Source: Herbaspirillum robiniae
Lineage (GTDB): Bacteria; Pseudomonadota; Gammaproteobacteria; Burkholderiales; Burkholderiaceae_D
Reading direction: 5' to 3'
Assembly: GCF_002213415.1 (NCBI RefSeq)
Contig: NZ_NJGU01000011.1
Coordinates: 186,001-250,000 of the forward strand
Length of the DNA stretch: 64,000 nt
Below, in pieces: positions 37,715-48,391 of this stretch; positions within the stretch are counted from its first letter, which is position 1; the number at the start of each line of letters is the position of its first letter. A model generated the notes under the pieces. It was given only the letters and a program-made list of their open reading frames with translations. It ran no database searches and was not told where the DNA came from. The position numbers were made by a program, and so were the translations under genes.

Positions 37715-37735
37715 TTGCGGTGCATGGGCCGGGTC

Positions 37736-38833
37736 TCAGGCCGTCAGCGCCGGATAGTCGGTGTAGCCTTCGGCGCCGCCGCCGTAGAAGGTCGCGCGGT
37801 CGGCTTCGGCCAGCGGCGCGTCCAGGCGCAGGCGCTGCACCAGGTCGGGGTTGGCGATGAAGGGGCGGCCGAAGGCCACCATGTCGGCGTGGCCCGACTC
37901 GACGGCATCGATGGCCATGTCGCGCTGGTAGCTGTTGTTGGCGATGTACCTGCCGCCGAAGGCCGCGTGCAGCTTCTTGAAGTTGAAGGCGCCGGCGGCG
38001 TTGTCGCCGCGCGTCTGGCCTTCCACGCAATGCAGGTAGGCCAGGCCCAGTTGACCCAGCTGCTCGGCATAGTAGAAGTAGGTGCGCTCGGGATCGCTGT
38101 CCAGCGGCGTGTCGCCGGCCGAGCGGGTCAGCGGCGACAGGCGCACGCCCACGCGATCGGCGCCCCAGATCTCGGCAACCGCCTTGACTACCTCGACCGG
38201 GAAGCGCACGCGGTTCTCCAGCGAGCCGCCGTACTGGTCGGTGCGCAGGTTGGTGCTGTCGCGCACGAACTGCTCCAGCAGGTAGCCGTTGGCCGAGTGC
38301 ACTTCCACGCCATCGAAGCCGGCTTCCTTGGCGCGGCGCGCGGCGTTGCGGTAGTCCTCCACGATGCGCGGGATCTCGTCGGTCTCCAGCGCGCGCGGCA
38401 TCGACGGTCGCGCCTGGGTGCGCGATTCGAGGAACACCAGCTCGCCGGCCTGGATGGCCGAAGGAGCCACCGGCGGCGCGCCGTCCGCCTGCAGCGAGCT
38501 GTGCGAGATGCGGCCGACGTGCCACAGCTGCACCACGATCTTGCCGCCGGCGGCATGCACCGCGTCGGTGACCTGGCGCCAGGCGGCGACGTGCTCGTCG
38601 GTGTAGATGCCGGGCGTGAAGGCGTAGCCGCGGCCCTCGCGCGAGATGTTGGTGGCCTCGCTGATGATCAGGCCGGCCGAGGCGCGCTGGCGGTAGTACT
38701 CCACGGCCAGCTCGGTGTGCACGCCGTCCATGCCGGCGCGCGAGCGCGTCAGCGGCGCCATGGCGATGCGGTTGGCGACTTCGATGGCGCCGATGCGGGT
38801 GGGCGAGAAGAGGGGTGTTTCATGGGATGACAT
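37736..38833 (-). CDS. Old yellow enzyme family ene-reductase (NemA-like)
   Basis: FMN-dependent alkene reductase of 365 aa. Typical blocks: NRIAMAPLTRSRA, QLWHVGRISHSS, the active-site VEVHSANGYLLEQF (His/Asn pair), RTDQYGGSLENRVRF, and FGRPFIANPDLV. Members reduce activated C=C bonds of enals, enones, maleimides and nitro compounds with NADPH. AGGAA lies upstream of the ATG. It is the last gene of a four-gene minus-strand run with a VOC protein, an aldehyde dehydrogenase and an XRE regulator, consistent with removal of reactive electrophiles. Confidence 0.92.
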   Translation of the reverse strand: MSSHETPLFSPTRIGAIEVANRIAMAPLTRSRAGMDGVHTELAVEYYRQRASAGLIISEATNISREGRGYAFTPGIYTDEHVAAWRQVTDAVHAAGGKIVVQLWHVGRISHSSLQADGAPPVAPSAIQAGELVFLESRTQARPSMPRALETDEIPRIVEDYRNAARRAKEAGFDGVEVHSANGYLLEQFVRDSTNLRTDQYGGSLENRVRFPVEVVKAVAEIWGADRVGVRLSPLTRSAGDTPLDSDPERTYFYYAEQLGQLGLAYLHCVEGQTRGDNAAGAFNFKKLHAAFGGRYIANNSYQRDMAIDAVESGHADMVAFGRPFIANPDLVQRLRLDAPLAEADRATFYGGGAEGYTDYPALTA

Positions 38834-38920
38834 GGTGATGTTCCTGAAATGTGGGTTCGATAAGGTGTTGCCGATATCCTGTATTGCCTTGATGCAGTGT
38901 CTCCTTCCCGCGCCGCACGC

Positions 38921-39304
38921 TCATGCGCGCATGGGCGTGGGTGCGGAAGTCCCTTGCGGGCTTCCCTGAATCAGTTCGGCCGGCACGCCGTCGGGCGAGC
39001 ACACGCTGGCCATGTTGCCGTCCAGCGCCGGCAGGCAGACCACCGCGCCGCATTCCTGCAGCCTGCGGCAGGCGAGCCGGATGTCCGGCACCACATAGGC
39101 CAGGCGGCAGCCGTTGCGCCGGCGTTCGCGGATCATTTCGATCAGCGTGGCCGCTTCGCCGGGACGCGCCAGGTCGTGCATCGCGTAGTGGCCCTGCGCC
39201 AGTTCCACGCGTCGCACCACCTGCACGCCCAGCGCCTGCCGGTAGAAGTTGGCCGATGCCGCCAGCGCCTCGTCGCTTTCCTGTCCTGCCAATGACTTGC
39301 CCAT
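38921..39304 (-). CDS. VOC (glyoxalase-fold) family protein
   Basis: A 127-aa protein with two beta-alpha-beta-beta-beta modules: ANFYRQALGVQVVRRVEL at 17-34 and VVPDIRLACRRLQECGAVV near 75-93, ending with SPDGVPAELIQG. Related to glyoxalase, fosfomycin-resistance and dioxygenase folds, but not assignable to one reaction. GGAGG lies 5 bases before the ATG at 39304. Located between the aldehyde dehydrogenase and OYE genes. Confidence 0.78.
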   Translation of the reverse strand: MGKSLAGQESDEALAASANFYRQALGVQVVRRVELAQGHYAMHDLARPGEAATLIEMIRERRRNGCRLAYVVPDIRLACRRLQECGAVVCLPALDGNMASVCSPDGVPAELIQGSPQGTSAPTPMRA

Positions 39305-39345
39305 GGTTGCCTCCTGGAGGGATGTGCAGCCGTCGCGGAAAAAAT

Positions 39346-40752
39346 TCAGCCGACGGTCCTGGCCCAGACGGCCTGCGCGTTGGTGAACTCGCGCAAGCCG
39401 AAGTGCGAGAGCTCGCGGCCATAGCCGCTCTTCTTCACGCCGCCGACCGGGATGCGCGCGTTCGACGCCGGGAAGCCGTTGATGAACACGCCGCCGGTTT
39501 CGAAGCGGCGGGCGATGCGCTGGGCGCGCGCCACGTCGCCGGTCCACAGGCTGCCGCCCAGGCCGTAGTCGCTGGCGTTGGCCAGCTCCAGCGCATGTTC
39601 GGCATCGTCGGCCACCGTGATGGCGGCCACCGGGCCGAAGGTTTCCTCGTCGAAGGCCGCCATGCCCGGCGCGACGTCGGCCAGCACCGTCGGCGCGTAG
39701 TAGTTGCCGGGGCCGTCGAGCTTCTCGCCGCCCAGCAGCAGCGTGGCGCCGGCGGCGATGGTGCGTTCCACCTGCCGGTGCAGTTCGTCGCGCAGGTCGG
39801 CGCGCGCCATGGGGCCGATGGTGCTGGACGGATCCAGCGGATCGCCGGCCCGCACGCGGCGCGCGGCTTCGACGAACTTGCGGGTGAATTCCTCGGCGAC
39901 GGGACGCTCGACGATGAAGCGCTTGGCCGCCAGGCAGACCTGGCCGGCGTTCTGGAAGCGCGCCTCGACGGCGGCCTTCACCGCCAGGTCGATGTTGGCG
40001 TCGGCCAGCACGATGAAGGCGTCGGCGCCGCCCAGCTCGAGCAGGCTTTTCTTCAGCGCGCGACCGGCCAGCGAGGCGACGGCCGCGCCTGCGCGCATGC
40101 TGCCGGTCAGCGTCACGGCGGCCACCCGCGGGTCTTCGATCACGCCGGCCACGGTGTCGTTGCCGGCGTTCAGGTTGACGAACAGGCCCTTGGGGAAGCC
40201 GGCGGCTTCATACGCGCCCTGCAGGGCGTAGGCCGAGCCCATGACGTTGGGCGCATGCTTGAGGATGAAGCCGTTGCCCGAGAGCATGACCGGGCCGGAG
40301 GCGCGGATCACCTGCCACAGCGGGAAATTCCACGGCATCACCGCCAGCACCGAGCCGATCGAAAGATACGAGACATGCACCTGGTCGGCGCTGCCTTCGA
40401 TGGCGACCGGCTCGTCGGCGAGGATGGCCGGGCCTTGGTCGGCGATCCAGTCCAGCGTGGCGGCGCACTTCTCGACCTCGGCGCGCGCGGCGCCGATGGT
40501 CTTGCCCATTTCGGCCGTGATCAGCGCGGCCAGCTCGCCGGCGCGCTCGCGCAGCGTGGCCGACAGGCGGCGATAGGCCGCCACGCGCTGGGCCATCGGC
40601 GTGGCGCGCCACAGGCGCTGGGCCGAGGCGTTGTCCTGCAGCAGGCGCTCGACTTCAGCCGGGGTCTGGAACGGGTAGGTGGCGATCAGCTCGCCGGTGG
40701 CGGGGTTGCGCGAGGTCGCGACGATGACGGGCGAGGATTGCTGGGTGGACAT
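39346..40752 (-). CDS. NAD(P)-dependent aldehyde dehydrogenase (succinate-semialdehyde dehydrogenase-like)
   Basis: A 468-aa member of the ALDH superfamily. Catalytic Cys273 (NAGQVCLAAKR) and general base Glu239 (LLELGGADAF); cofactor motif VMPWNFPLWQ and TLTGSMRAG. Overall it is closest to the GabD/Sad group that oxidises succinate semialdehyde and other short aldehydes. The ATG at 40752 has GGAGG 5 bases ahead; the ATG four codons upstream is inferior. Lies between the XRE regulator and VOC genes. Confidence 0.92.
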   Translation of the reverse strand: MSTQQSSPVIVATSRNPATGELIATYPFQTPAEVERLLQDNASAQRLWRATPMAQRVAAYRRLSATLRERAGELAALITAEMGKTIGAARAEVEKCAATLDWIADQGPAILADEPVAIEGSADQVHVSYLSIGSVLAVMPWNFPLWQVIRASGPVMLSGNGFILKHAPNVMGSAYALQGAYEAAGFPKGLFVNLNAGNDTVAGVIEDPRVAAVTLTGSMRAGAAVASLAGRALKKSLLELGGADAFIVLADANIDLAVKAAVEARFQNAGQVCLAAKRFIVERPVAEEFTRKFVEAARRVRAGDPLDPSSTIGPMARADLRDELHRQVERTIAAGATLLLGGEKLDGPGNYYAPTVLADVAPGMAAFDEETFGPVAAITVADDAEHALELANASDYGLGGSLWTGDVARAQRIARRFETGGVFINGFPASNARIPVGGVKKSGYGRELSHFGLREFTNAQAVWARTVG

Positions 40753-40775
40753 GTTTGCCTCCATGACGGTGAATG

Positions 40776-40807
40776 ACAGTGGAAATGAATTGCACTGGCG
40801 TCACTGT
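40776..40807. promoter_or_regulatory. Inverted repeat upstream of the aldehyde dehydrogenase gene
   Basis: Arms ACAGTG (40776-40781) and CACTGT (40802-40807) with an additional CACTG at 40793. They lie in the 93-base spacer between the regulator and aldehyde dehydrogenase genes and could be the regulator's site. Confidence 0.3.
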
Positions 40808-40845
40808 AGGCAAATCGGCGCGGCTCAATAAGGCGTCTTGTTATC

Positions 40846-41652
40846 CTATGAGTGGGAGTCCCCGGCAGCGGGTTTGGGGATGTAGGTCACCAGCGACAGG
40901 TCGGGCCTGCCGGTCGGGGTCAGCGCCACGTAGTGGAATTCGATGTGGCCGCCGCCGGGGTGACGCAGCCGTTTTTCGCCTTCGTCGAATCCCTTGACGC
41001 TGGTGTCCTGCCACCAGCAGGCGAACTCCGGGCTCAATGCCGACAGCTCCTCCACCATGGCGTCGAACGGCGCCTTGTCCAGCGCCTGCGCGCGGGCGGC
41101 GCGGAAGGTGGAAATCATGCCGCGCGCCATCTGCTCCCATTCCAGGATCAGGGTGCGGTAGGGCTGGTAGAGAAACAGCAGGCGCAGCGTATTGCGCTCG
41201 TGCGGCTGCAGCGCGCCGTAGTCGACGAACAGTTCGGCGATCGGATCGTTCCAGGCCAGGATGTCCAGCCGCGTGTTGCGGATGTAGGCCGGCAGCGGGA
41301 TGGCGCGCACCAGCATCTCCAGTCCTTCGCTGACCTCGCCGCCGGAGACCACCGCCGGCGCTTCGCGCAACGACAGCGCGAACAGGTGGTCCGACTCGAC
41401 CTGGTCCAGCCCGAAGACCCGAGCGATGCGGCGCAGCGCGTCGGCCGAGGGCTGGATGTCGCGTCCCTGTTCCAGCCAGGTGTACCAGCTCACGCTCACG
41501 CCTGCCTGCAGCGCCACTTCCTCGCGCCGCAAGCCGGGCGTGCGGCGCGGGCCTTCCGGCAAGCCGAAATCCGCCGGCCGCAGGGCGGCGCGCCGGCTGG
41601 AAAGGAAGGCGCCCAGTTCGCGTCGTTCTTCGGGAGTCGGTCTTCTTGGCAT
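40846..41652 (-). CDS. XRE family regulator with MmyB-type ligand domain
   Basis: A 268-aa regulator. The helix-turn-helix (about residues 10-80, with LPEGPRRTPGLRREEVALQAGVSVSWYTWLEQGRDI) is followed by the MmyB-like PAS-related domain (LPAYIRNTRLDILAWNDPIAELF, RNTLRLLFL, HPGGGHIEFHYVALTPTGRPDLSLVTYIP). Such regulators often control dehydrogenase or reductase genes, as here. The start is uncertain; ATG 41652 has a poor site and 41685 is possible. Confidence 0.87.
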   Translation of the reverse strand: MPRRPTPEERRELGAFLSSRRAALRPADFGLPEGPRRTPGLRREEVALQAGVSVSWYTWLEQGRDIQPSADALRRIARVFGLDQVESDHLFALSLREAPAVVSGGEVSEGLEMLVRAIPLPAYIRNTRLDILAWNDPIAELFVDYGALQPHERNTLRLLFLYQPYRTLILEWEQMARGMISTFRAARAQALDKAPFDAMVEELSALSPEFACWWQDTSVKGFDEGEKRLRHPGGGHIEFHYVALTPTGRPDLSLVTYIPKPAAGDSHS

Positions 41653-41712
41653 GGCGTGCGGGTGGCGGATCTGAACCGGGGACATCGTCGATGAAAGCCC
41701 GGGGCTTGTCAA

Positions 41713-42315
41713 ACCTGGCGCGCGTCGCGGCGCCGGTCGGCAAGCGCTGCGCGTCCTCCGTTGTGATCAAAAAGGCAAGTCAGCGCAAGTTCACCTGCGA
41801 GCGTGCCGGTTGACGTTCCTGTTTTTATCCAGCATCCTTGCCTCTCGAAATATAACTAGCCACGCGGCAATATTTCTTCTGGGAGATACGATGTCTCGTC
41901 CAGTGAGTTCGATCTACTGCCCTAGCAAAATCGCGCGCTTCACCAAAGCAGGCATGCCCGCCGGCGTTCGCCGACCGGTGCTTGCGTGAACCGAATCTGC
42001 CACGGGCCGTTCATGACGAATTCAGTTGTCGCTTCCTCTGCAGTCCATCATCGCCAACGCATCGCCAACGCATCGTCACGTGGCGGGCGCACGGGGGCGA
42101 TGCGCACATCAGGCGCCGTGTTTGCGCGCGCCGACCCGCTGCTGATTTTCTTTCCCTGCGTTTTTCCCGGCGCACCGGCATGGCCGCCTGTGCGATCGCC
42201 GGCGCCGCGCCGTCTTTTCCATACCCCCCGTTGCGCATAGAGAATGCAGCAGCGGGCCGGAGGGCAGGGCGCTAGCATCAGTCGAAGGTTTTCACTGTAT
42301 TGAAAGGTGGTAATC
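41713..42315. other. Long intergenic region upstream of aspT
   Basis: About 600 bases with no long gene. It holds one short open frame with a good ribosome site (41891-41989) and must carry the aspT promoter. Several overlapping longer open frames at 41982-42317 read as arginine/proline-rich shadow translations and lack ribosome sites. Confidence 0.45.
41891..41989 (+). CDS. Possible 32-aa small protein
   Basis: Short frame starting at ATG 41891 with GGGAG 5 bases ahead, ending at TGA 41987. The peptide is basic with one Cys (begins MSRPVSSIYCPSKIARF). It stands alone in a 600-base gap, preceded by an AT-rich stretch (AAATATAACTAG). No family recognised; may be chance. Confidence 0.25.
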   Translation: MSRPVSSIYCPSKIARFTKAGMPAGVRRPVLA

Positions 42316-44004
42316 ATGGAATGGCTGCACCAGTTATTTTCCCGGTCCCCTGAAATCGCATTGTTCCTGTCGCTTGCGGTCGGCTACTACATCGGCAAGA
42401 TCCAGTTCGGCAAATTCCAGCTCGGCGGCGTCGCCGGTTCGCTGCTGGTGGCGGTCCTGGTGAGCCAGGTCGGCGTCACCGTCGATCCCGGCGTGAAATC
42501 GGTGCTGTTCGCACTGTTCATCTATGCGGTCGGCTATGAGAGCGGCCCGCAGTTCTTCAATTCGCTGGGCCGGCAATCCATCCGCGAGATCATCCTGGCC
42601 GCCGTGCTGGCCATCACCGGCCTGGCAACCGTGGTGGTCATGGCCAAGCTGTTCGGCCTGGACAAGGGGCTCGCCGCCGGCGTGGCCGCGGGCGGACTGA
42701 CCCAGTCGGCCATCATCGGCACCGCCGGCGACGCGATCAACAAGCTGGGCCTGGCCGCGGAAGAGGTGCAGCGGCTGCAGGGCAATGTCGCCGTCGGCTA
42801 TGCGGTGACGTATGTGTTCGGCTCGTTCGGCGCGATCCTGGTGTGCGTGAACCTGCTGCCGAAGTTCATGGGCCGCAGCATCCGGGACGACGCCGTGCGC
42901 GCCGAGACCGCCATGCAGGGCGGCGTGCAGGTGCGCGCGCCCGGACAGGAGGCGGCTGCGCCCGACCTGGTCGGCCGCATCTACCAGATCGGCGAGCATG
43001 CCGGCCTGACCATCGGGCAGCTGGAGCAGGAGCATGCCGCCCACGGCATCACCATCGAGCGCCTGAAACGCGACGGCAAGATCATCGAGGTGGCGCCCGA
43101 GCTGGCGCTGGAGCCCGGCGACATCGTGCTGGCGGTGGGCCGCCGCCAGGCCATGGTCGGCATCGTGCCGGTGTTCAGCAAGGAGCTCTACGCGGTGGAA
43201 GGCATGGAGCTGACCATGGAGCGGCGCGACGTGGTGCTGGCCAACAAGGCCTACCACAACCGCACCGTCGGCGACATCCGCGCCAACACCTCGCAGCAGG
43301 TGCGCCACGGCATCTATGTCGTGCAGATCCTGCGCATGGGCAAGGTGCTGCCGATGCTGGACGAGACCGTGGTGCAGTCCGGCGACGTGGTCTCGGTGTA
43401 CGGCTCCGAGCAGGACGTCAAGCGCATCTCCTCGCTGATCGGCTACGTCGTCGTGCCCAGCGCCAAGACCGATTTCGTCTACCTGGGCGCGGGCCTGGTG
43501 GTGGGGCTGCTGGTGGGCCTGCTGACCGCGCGCATCGGCTCCATCCCGCTGACCCTGGGCAGCGGCGGCGGCGCCTTGCTCTCCGGCCTGCTGTTCGGCT
43601 GGCTGCGCGCGAAGAAGCAGACCTTCGGCGCCATGCCCAACGGCGCGGTGCAGATCCTGAAGGACCTGGGCCTGGCCGGTTTCGTGGTGGTGGTCGGTCT
43701 GTCTTCCGGCCTGCAGGCGGTGCAGACCGTGAAGCAGCAGGGCCTCACGCTGTTCGGCGTGGGCGTGGTGGTCACGGTGCTGCCGCTGATCCTCACCATG
43801 CTGATCGGCCGCTACGTGCTGCGCTACGACAACACCGCCGTGTTCGCCGGCGCGCTGTCGGGCTCGCGCAGCGCCAACCCCGCCTTCGGCGAGGTGCTGG
43901 ACAAGGCCGAAAACGCCATTCCCACCGTGCCCTTCGCCATCACCTATGCCCTGGCCAACGTCTTCCTGACCTTGCTGGGGCCGCTGATCGTCGCGCTCGT
44001 GTAA
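42316..44004 (+). CDS. aspT: Aspartate:alanine antiporter
   Basis: Inner-membrane exchanger of the AAE family, 562 aa. Ten or so spans in two halves (about 10-170 and 385-560) flank a large cytosolic region with two TrkA-C-like domains (about 215-380). Motif GGGLTQSAIIGTAGD-like AAGGLTQSAIIGTAGDA and, in the second half, GSRSANPAFGEVLDKAENAIP. It swaps external aspartate for internal alanine. AAGGTGG precedes ATG 42316. The next gene encodes the matching decarboxylase; together they consume a cytosolic proton per turnover and build a proton motive force. Confidence 0.92.
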   Translation: MEWLHQLFSRSPEIALFLSLAVGYYIGKIQFGKFQLGGVAGSLLVAVLVSQVGVTVDPGVKSVLFALFIYAVGYESGPQFFNSLGRQSIREIILAAVLAITGLATVVVMAKLFGLDKGLAAGVAAGGLTQSAIIGTAGDAINKLGLAAEEVQRLQGNVAVGYAVTYVFGSFGAILVCVNLLPKFMGRSIRDDAVRAETAMQGGVQVRAPGQEAAAPDLVGRIYQIGEHAGLTIGQLEQEHAAHGITIERLKRDGKIIEVAPELALEPGDIVLAVGRRQAMVGIVPVFSKELYAVEGMELTMERRDVVLANKAYHNRTVGDIRANTSQQVRHGIYVVQILRMGKVLPMLDETVVQSGDVVSVYGSEQDVKRISSLIGYVVVPSAKTDFVYLGAGLVVGLLVGLLTARIGSIPLTLGSGGGALLSGLLFGWLRAKKQTFGAMPNGAVQILKDLGLAGFVVVVGLSSGLQAVQTVKQQGLTLFGVGVVVTVLPLILTMLIGRYVLRYDNTAVFAGALSGSRSANPAFGEVLDKAENAIPTVPFAITYALANVFLTLLGPLIVALV

Positions 44005-44067
44005 GGCTTTTCCGCGTTGGACTTCCCCCTTTCCGCGCGCGCACCCGCGCGCGGGCATGACACCTAG

Positions 44068-45738
<1,671 letters not shown>

Positions 45739-45858
45739 GGCGCTGAACACCGGGCGCCCCGATGCGGCGGGCCGCAGTCCGGCGGCCGCATGCGGGGCGG
45801 CGCGCCGGGCAGCACGGGGGAATTGTTTTGACCGATTTTATGGCCGATAATGGCGGCC

Positions 45859-46107
45859 ATGAACGATACCGCAAACCGCCCCCAGCTCCCCGATCGCCTC
45901 TCGATCGATCCCCGCAGCCCGCACTACAATGCCGCCGTCTTCGAGCACGACGTCGGCATCAGGCTCAACGACAAGGAATTCAACAACGTCGGCGAGTACT
46001 GCATCAGCGAAGGATGGATCAAGATTCCCGCCGGCAAGGCGCTGGATCGCAAGGGCAATCCCATGATGACCAAGCTCAAGGGCAAGGTCGAAGCCTTCTA
46101 TCGGTAA
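45859..46107 (+). CDS. DUF3297 family protein
   Basis: An 82-aa protein matching the DUF3297 family: LPDRLSIDPRSPHYNAAVFEHDVGIRLNDKEFNNVGEYCISEGWIKI and GKALDRKGNPMMTKLKGKVEAFY. Small, soluble, function unknown. ATG 45859 fits the family start; ATG 45850 is three codons upstream in frame. Ended by a terminator. Confidence 0.85.
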   Translation: MNDTANRPQLPDRLSIDPRSPHYNAAVFEHDVGIRLNDKEFNNVGEYCISEGWIKIPAGKALDRKGNPMMTKLKGKVEAFYR

Positions 46108-46123
46108 GGCCCGTTCTTCAACC

Positions 46124-46153
46124 GCAAGCCCCGCACCCGCGGGGCTTTTTTTA
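46124..46153 (+). terminator. Intrinsic terminator after the DUF3297 gene
   Basis: AAGCCCCGC / GCGGGGCTT with loop ACCC followed by seven T. Confidence 0.85.
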
Positions 46154-46155
46154 TT

Positions 46156-46573
46156 GCCGTAGCGTCTGGAAATCAATGCGTCTTCCCGCCCTGGTCGTGG
46201 CGGGAGCGCTCCGGGTTTGCCATTTCCCTGCAGTTTTTCATCCAGGCCTCACTCGGGAATATCCCGATGGGCCACGCGCGATGCTTGCCTTACGATACGC
46301 GCGTTCAAGGATGCAGCGCATGAACGCCGATCGGGATTGAAAGCCGATTTCACCGATGGCCAACAGCGGCGCCTCGTCCCTGATATTCACTTCCCCCCGG
46401 AACCGCACCATTTGCCAACCGCACAAGCCTTGGCCCGGACGGTTTCGTTTGTCCCGGACGGGAAGCGATGGCCTGAGGCCCGCCTCGTCGCGATGACGCA
46501 GCTCAGCCATTGCGCCCATGTTCGTCGCATGAGAAATGCCAGAGAGATGTTTGAAGAACGCCCGAGAAACGAT
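46156..46573. other. Intergenic region upstream of the SGNH hydrolase gene
   Basis: About 420 bases. The hydrolase frame is open through much of it, but the translation shows no domain and the signal peptide starts only at 46574, so it is treated as non-coding. No clear regulatory element seen. Confidence 0.4.
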
Positions 46574-47479
46574 ATGCCGAAGCCCAGCAAACCGAGCACC
46601 GCCGCAAACAGGTTCATCCAGTGTCTGATCGCCATCTCCTGCATGGCCAGTGCGATCGCTTCGGCCGCGGAGGCGCGCACCATTCTCTTCGTCGGCAACA
46701 GCTATACCTATGGACAGAATTCCTCGGTGCGCTACTACAAGGCCGATACCGTCACCGATTTGAACGGCCCGGGCGCCACGGGAAAGACCGTCGGCGGAGT
46801 GCCGGCGATCTTCAAGGCGTTCACGGTGCAGGCGGGGCTCGCCTACGCGGTCTCGGTGGAGACCGTCGGCGGCATCGGGCTGGACTATCACTACGCCGAG
46901 AAACGGCATGCCCTCGACCAGCCCTGGGACGTGGTGGCGCTGCAAGGCCTGTCGACGCTTGAAGGCAAACAGCCCGGCAATCCGGAAATCCTGAGGGTCT
47001 CCAGCAAGAACCTGGTGGACATGTTCAGGGCCAGGAATCCGCGCGGGGAAGTCTGGATGACGGCCGTCTGGAGCCGCCCCGACAAGGTGTATCCGGAAGA
47101 TGCTCCCTGGCACGGCACCCCGATCGACAGGATGGGAGCGGACATTTCGGTGGCCTACAACGCCGCCGCAAAGAACGCCAACGCCAGCGGCGTGATCGAG
47201 ATCGGCCTGGCCTGGAACCGTGCCATCGCCACCCGCGTCGCCGGCAGCAATCCCTACCTGGGCATGCCGTCTTCGCAGATCAATCTCTGGTCCTGGGACA
47301 ATTTCCACCCCAGCGACTACGGCTACTATCTAGAAGCCCTGATGCTCTTCGGAAAAATCACCGGGAAAGACCCGCTGTCCCTGGGCGAAAACGAAGCCGT
47401 CGCCGAGGATCTGGGCTTTTCAAAGAGCCATGCGCTTGCCTTGCAGAAGATTGCGCATGACCAGTTGTTGGCCAAATAG
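46574..47479 (+). CDS. Secreted SGNH/GDSL-like hydrolase
   Basis: A 301-aa protein with a signal peptide (hydrophobic stretch FIQCLIAISCMASAIASAAEA, residues 14-34). Block I of the SGNH fold is ILFVGNSYTYG with the nucleophile S43, and block V is DNFHPSDYGYY with the catalytic Asp-x-x-His. Expected to be an esterase/lipase or carbohydrate deacetylase acting outside the cytoplasm; substrate not predictable. GAGAAA lies 5 bases before this ATG. A C residue within the signal region makes lipidation possible but no proper lipobox is evident. Confidence 0.78.
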   Translation: MPKPSKPSTAANRFIQCLIAISCMASAIASAAEARTILFVGNSYTYGQNSSVRYYKADTVTDLNGPGATGKTVGGVPAIFKAFTVQAGLAYAVSVETVGGIGLDYHYAEKRHALDQPWDVVALQGLSTLEGKQPGNPEILRVSSKNLVDMFRARNPRGEVWMTAVWSRPDKVYPEDAPWHGTPIDRMGADISVAYNAAAKNANASGVIEIGLAWNRAIATRVAGSNPYLGMPSSQINLWSWDNFHPSDYGYYLEALMLFGKITGKDPLSLGENEAVAEDLGFSKSHALALQKIAHDQLLAK

Positions 47480-47570
47480 CCGATCTCGGCAACGTCTGTA
47501 GAAACCGTGTGGCTGGTGATTCGGTGACGCCGGTGCCGGCCACTGGCCGGCGACAGACCCTTCATCAAGA

Positions 47571-48314
47571 TCAGCCCCCAAGCTCCTCCAGCCGGCGTTG
47601 GCAATGCCTGACGCACTCGGCCAGCGCCTTCTCCGTCTGGCCGCGTTTTGCGGCGAAGCGCGCAACCGGCAGCACCACCGAAATCGCCAGCTTCACCCCG
47701 CGGTAATGGCCGACCGGGAGGCCGACTGCGCAGGTGCCCATCGCATGTTCTTCAAGATCGCAGGAGATGGCGCCGCGGCGGATGGCGTCGACCTGCTTGA
47801 GCAGCAGCTCCACCGAACCCAGGGTGTTGGGCGTGAGCCGCTGCAGGTCTGCATTGCCGTAGAGGCTGCGGATCTCCTCGTCGGTGCACAGGGAGAGCAG
47901 CGCTTTGCCGTTCGACATCGAATAGGCGGGATAGGCCGCGCCCAGCGCCGGCACTGCGCGGACCGGCTGATCGGAGAGGAAACGGTCCATGAACAGGACC
48001 TCGCCGTTGACCAGCGTGGATATGTCGATGGTCTCGTGGGTCGCTTCAAACAGGCCGTACATGTCCGCGCGCAATTCGCGCGCGATGCCCGGGCCGGGCA
48101 GTTCGGCCAGGCGACGCAATCCCCAGCCGGGGCGCACGCCACCGGCACCGGCCTGCACCAGGTGTTCCGACTCCAGCGCGTTGACGATGCGTTGCACGGT
48201 CGAGCGCGCCAACCCGGTGGCGGCCGCCAGCTGGCCCAGGCTCAGGCCGTCCGGATTGGCCGACACTTCACGCAGGAGCGCCGCCGCGCGAGAGATTACT
48301 TGTATGCCTTCCAT
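47571..48314 (-). CDS. IclR family transcriptional regulator
   Basis: A 247-aa regulator. N-terminal winged helix (residues 1-65: GIQVISRAAALLREVSANPDGLSLGQLAAATGLARSTVQRIVNALE) and a C-terminal GAF-like IclR effector domain (MDRFLSDQPVRAVPALGAAYPAYSMSNGKALLS, GTCAVGLPVGHYRGVKLAISVVLP). Divergent from the Bcr-type MFS gene with two operator-like repeats in the 77-base spacer, so it probably represses that pump. Confidence 0.92.
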   Translation of the reverse strand: MEGIQVISRAAALLREVSANPDGLSLGQLAAATGLARSTVQRIVNALESEHLVQAGAGGVRPGWGLRRLAELPGPGIARELRADMYGLFEATHETIDISTLVNGEVLFMDRFLSDQPVRAVPALGAAYPAYSMSNGKALLSLCTDEEIRSLYGNADLQRLTPNTLGSVELLLKQVDAIRRGAISCDLEEHAMGTCAVGLPVGHYRGVKLAISVVLPVARFAAKRGQTEKALAECVRHCQRRLEELGG

Positions 48315-48343
48315 GTTTGTCCCCGATCGAGTTCAGGTAGATT

Positions 48344-48384
48344 GTACCGTATTGTGGTACAGTGACTGTATCGCATTGTGGTAC
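48344..48384. promoter_or_regulatory. Tandem 17-bp operator-like repeats between iclR-type and MFS genes
   Basis: GTACCGTATTGTGGTAC (48344-48360, inverted arms GTACC/GGTAC) and GTATCGCATTGTGGTAC (48368-48384) start 24 bases apart, i.e. on nearly the same DNA face. They lie 8 to 47 bases before the MFS start codon. Likely IclR-family binding sites. Confidence 0.6.
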
Positions 48385-48391
48385 ATCTCTT

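Noticed and set aside
46217-46573. N-terminal extension of the SGNH hydrolase frame
   Set aside because: The signal peptide begins at 46574 with a ribosome site; the extension has no recognisable content.
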